Positions 63,501 through 64,000 of a stretch of 64,000 bases of DNA are shown here, piece after piece. The stretch's first letter is position 1, and each line of letters begins with the position of its first letter. Below the pieces are notes generated by a model. That model saw nothing but the letters and a program-made list of their open reading frames with translations, had not been told where the DNA came from and did not search any database. Location: positions 185,500-249,499 of the forward strand of contig NZ_NFHH01000004.1 in NCBI RefSeq assembly GCF_002161285.1, read 5' to 3'. This DNA is from Blautia sp. An81 (GTDB lineage: Bacteria; Bacillota; Clostridia; Lachnospirales; Lachnospiraceae). A program made the translations under genes and the position numbers.

Positions 63501-63899
63501 CAGGAACAGCAGCTCATGCGTCAGCTTGACGACATCGAGCGTGGTATTGATGAGGTGCAGTCGTCCCACGGGGAGCAGTTTACCGTCAAACAGCTCATGA
63601 AAACCCGCAAGGCGATTATGACAAAGCTCGAAAAGCTTAATGACACCAAGCGCAAGGATACGGTCATCGACTTTGAACAGCTTGGCGTTGACCGTCTCTT
63701 TATCGACGAGAGCCATTTTTACAAGAACCTGTATCTCTACACCAAGATGCGAAATGTCGGCGGGATTGCCCAGACCGAAGCCCAGAAGTCCAGTGACCTT
63801 TTTATGAAATGCCGCTATCTGGATGAGATAACGGGCAACCGGGGCGTGATTTTTGCCACAGGGACGCCGATCTCTAATTCAATGGTGGTGCGCCCGTAA
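57501..63899 (+). CDS. Giant ICE DNA methylase/SNF2-type helicase, interrupted by an intron
   Basis: The longest gene of the element. Open for 2132 codons, but only the part to 63,887 belongs to the protein. The N-terminus (WQGFLASACRNYKCRFDEQV, IYAQRPDATAVA) looks like the ArdC-type single-strand DNA-binding domain found on such proteins. A low-complexity Gly/Arg/Gln/Asp region runs from about residue 255 to 410, matching the place where tnpV is encoded in another frame. Next is a methyltransferase domain (LEPSCGTGNFFGLLPE; VIGNVPFGEIR) and a helicase domain (RPHQVNAIAHILYGG; AHKVGAGKTFEM; DRLFIDESHFYKN; FATGTPISNSM). The final residues VRP and the stop are intron sequence. Homologs continue past SNSM for several hundred residues. 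GAGGTGCAGATAA is the start signal. Confidence 0.9.
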   Translation: MAAKYQLITELYQRTSAGIARNAQAWQGFLASACRNYKCRFDEQVLIYAQRPDATAVAKLETWNTMFKRWVNKDSKGIAVFDPKGRRNTLKYYFDISDTHEGYYGSRLVPIWQMDERYEQAVIERLSDRFGDIEGSDLASALMETSKNAVEDHLPDYLEELKNWRTDSFLEELDDLNLEVSYRRLAENSVAFMLFTRCGLDTELFFEREDFADIVNFNTPATINAIGIATSDIAEMALREISLTIRTVQLEERQQNRTFADPGQSHYDRSRKQPERSDDNERNHLQQGGRLSYSRPHITDRARNSAWQIRYDAPGLSGAAQTGNLSQSADLEQPEQPPARSGTDRTGETGASDEAALQGAGRDRGTERESTDAVGRADEQHPQSGGGSHFERTDLRLTPQEAEPSGDSQESIANEEEVRANLPTVEEQMDAIAQAEDETSSAFSISQEDIDDALQSNSTDSKYCIYRQLTHSGDKKESIALLKEIYGIGGHSHTFPDGVGGHITYRGNGITLDRNDSDQELTLSWSKVEKRLRELIKADRYLNPKEKDHYADYLERIEAPQYEVDSQRKMARQRFIESKRELPPADKRDSLALRLSDFIRDLDRYEKDLLDEVSRPDLADMTEAQMEQALSEPSTVQNLIDFLALVQRKTASVYSRSNGYRFSQELTELYPVRYVFHEDDRVFLGADEYEVMAFSEDAVSLRNVEFPLFGKEMSRTDFEEKLRENPANDHLKVIVTESQKKETPAEKQPDSLTFSIGFSEHPAFYDRELNDRYTDLSFALGNRLLGILDEKQHRERQDESKEVGWYHKTDFAIKAVINGEEFNYDGRFDIGDGEGDLIAHIRNFYEYSLSPDCPFIPEWKRQGEDYYREHMESLRWGRDVFIPYLEQHTELSQEDEKLLAEIMATEGEWFRVPEDTETDLELTQPEQPTNADLIGTELTIDNRRYRIESVGEISGDVSMRDITFQNEAGFLVNRVEKISYIRRLLEQAQPQEEWMRQAKDLIDAFLREEYDSDVGADYHNLSRVDIAYTTSSDDVHELQISADLLHFRLDTYIDNRLSASKQYQSLEDMVKNCLPHLDFSEMVADAEILAEALEQKETQAQLPPEKEKTETPANLRRNYRITDDALGVGSAKEKFRNNMAAIRLLHELQIENRLATPDEQEVLSKYVGWGGLSMAFDEHNAAWASEYQVLKAELSDAEYRAAMESTLTAFYTPPVVIKGMYEALDRLGYDKGTILEPSCGTGNFFGLLPESMGASRLYGVELDPLTGEIAKQLYQRASIAVEGFEKTNLPDDHFDVVIGNVPFGEIRVNDSRYNAQKFLIHDYFFAKALDKVRSGGVVAFITSKGTMDKASPEVRKYIAQRAELLAAVRLPDNTFKANAGTEVTSDILFLQKRDRVADVEPDWIYLDTDENGITMNSYFVQHPEMVLGTMRMESSRFGMDSVCKADSDRPLSELLAEAVQRINGEITEPENGIDEISDEQDASIPADSNVRNFSFALVDGKVYFRENDRMHPANLSMTAGNRVRGLVEIRDCVRRLIEYQTEDYPEEMIRTEQENLNRLYDAYTEKYGLINNRGNYLAFASDESYFLLCSLEVLDDEGNFKRKADMFTKRTIKPHREVVSVETASEALALSIGEKARVDLPYMEQLTGRPQEELIGDLRGVIFKVPNTEPARYVTADEYLSGNVRYKLTAARIAAKADPELSINVEALEKVIPKDLPASEIAVRLGTTWIPQEDIQQFMMELLTPSSYAAQRLKVRYTPMNGDWFIENKNSDVGNVKADSTYGTKRASAYRIIEDTLNLKDTRIFDYIYDEHGNKKAVLNAKETTAAQAKQEVIKQAFADWIWKDAERRSRLTRYYNDTFNNTRPREYDGSHIVFGGISPEITLRPHQVNAIAHILYGGNTLLAHKVGAGKTFEMVAAAQESKRLGLCQKSMFVVPNHLVGQWASEYLRLYPSANILVTTKQDFETGNRKKFCGRIATGDYDAVIIGHSQFEKIPMSIERQEQQLMRQLDDIERGIDEVQSSHGEQFTVKQLMKTRKAIMTKLEKLNDTKRKDTVIDFEQLGVDRLFIDESHFYKNLYLYTKMRNVGGIAQTEAQKSSDLFMKCRYLDEITGNRGVIFATGTPISNSMVVRP
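58339..58692 (+). CDS. tnpV: TnpV-like transposon protein, overprinted in the helicase gene
   Basis: A 117-residue protein in the +1 frame relative to the giant gene. It reads MNEITYSREGDYLIPDLTLP, then IPLGRYAMMHRDYLEQHR, ARLELLTKQL and MQWVGLMNSIRSQAEEVIL, which matches the TnpV family (first named on Tn4451). AAAGGAG stands 8 bases before ATG 58339. The host frame here is a low-complexity Arg/Gly/Asp/Gln stretch, so the two frames can coexist: the TnpV frame has the constrained, protein-like sequence. TnpV function is unsettled. It is probably translated from the same message as the helicase. Confidence 0.8.
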   Translation: MNEITYSREGDYLIPDLTLPTEPEIPLGRYAMMHRDYLEQHRRVTYLNLLTSNSLNSHLHEVEQTALARLELLTKQLCREQGVTEELKEKAPMQWVGLMNSIRSQAEEVILSELIYA

Positions 63900-64000
63900 G
63901 GGGCTGTAATAATCTTACCTTGAGCAAGTAATAGGGCAAGGTATCAAAGCGGAATAATCCGCACCCTATCGTCACCCGACTTATCCAAAAGGGGAAACCC
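63888..64000 (+). ncRNA. Group II intron, 5' end (continues beyond the window)
   Basis: The helicase frame breaks off at GTGCGCCC (63888), the 5' splice-site consensus of bacterial group II introns (GUGYG), right after the motif SNSM plus one codon. The next ~110 bases have the look of domain I: GGGGCTG, CAAGTAATAGGGC, and GGGGAAACCC at the end. The intron-encoded reverse transcriptase and the 3' end lie outside. Splicing would restore the helicase reading frame. Confidence 0.85.

Larger units (their letters stand above)
48092..64000 (+). mobile_element. Tn1549-like integrative conjugative element, left part
   Basis: From the last codons of ppdK to the window edge the gene set is that of Firmicutes conjugative elements of the Tn1549 group: small conserved ORFs, parA-parB, a large SpaA adhesin, tightly packed short ORFs, tnpV and a giant methylase/helicase. 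The DNA becomes GC-richer from about 48,350 on, with GCC/CTG/GAC-type codons unlike the AT-leaning chromosome. The left boundary is an estimate, based on the ppdK end and the broken ORF after it. Integrase, relaxase, the mating-pair genes and the right end lie beyond the window. Confidence 0.85.

Overview
The window looks like a chromosome segment of a gut Clostridia, most likely a Lachnospiraceae member (Blautia / Mediterraneibacter type). Evidence: moderately AT-rich housekeeping genes with Firmicutes-type AGGAGG ribosome binding sites, pyruvate:ferredoxin oxidoreductase, a pyrophosphate-type phosphofructokinase next to pyruvate phosphate dikinase, dimeric glycyl-tRNA synthetase, preQ1 salvage genes, and a Tn1549-type integrative conjugative element (ICE). 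The genus is an inference from gene content.

Positions 1-48,108 are resident chromosome. The order is: DAHP synthase (5' end outside the window), an arylsulfotransferase remnant, topB, citrate synthase, a YqeG phosphatase, efp, a DUF5688 protein, tRNA-Arg(CCG), an SH3 membrane protein, a 16-repeat cell-wall-binding protein, an RluF-like pseudouridine synthase with ligA, cardiolipin synthase, metA, an alkaline phosphatase/YibE-F pair, crcB, a DUF3990 two-gene cassette, a preQ1 riboswitch with queT-queF-queC, an orphan receiver protein, uxuB-uxuA with a divergent AraC regulator, an ABC-F ATPase, an Rrf2 regulator and pyruvate:ferredoxin oxidoreductase, a CorC/HlyC transporter with a complex leader, a phosphoribosyltransferase-like protein, an M16C peptidase, era-recO, glyQS, a CapA protein, PPi-phosphofructokinase and ppdK.

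From about 48,092 to the right edge the sequence becomes GC-richer and changes character. This is the left part of a Tn1549-like ICE that joins the chromosome at the last codons of ppdK. It carries small accessory ORFs, parA-parB, a 1381-residue thioester/SpaA-type surface adhesin with a sortase signal, a run of tightly packed small ORFs (two shorter than 60 codons), and the giant methylase/helicase gene. A tnpV-type gene with its own ribosome binding site lies in another frame inside that giant gene, and the gene is interrupted near 63,888 by the 5' end of a group II intron that runs out of the window.

The most interesting non-coding signals are: (1) a roughly 57-nt structured RNA-like element present twice (10,024 and 35,497), each directly upstream of a gene, with compensatory changes in its stems; (2) a 22-codon Cys-containing leader ORF followed by an intrinsic terminator between a strong promoter and the CorC-type gene; (3) a preQ1-I riboswitch before queT; (4) tandem hairpin repeats after the orphan receiver gene; and (5) a three-hexamer Pho-box-like array before the alkaline phosphatase gene.
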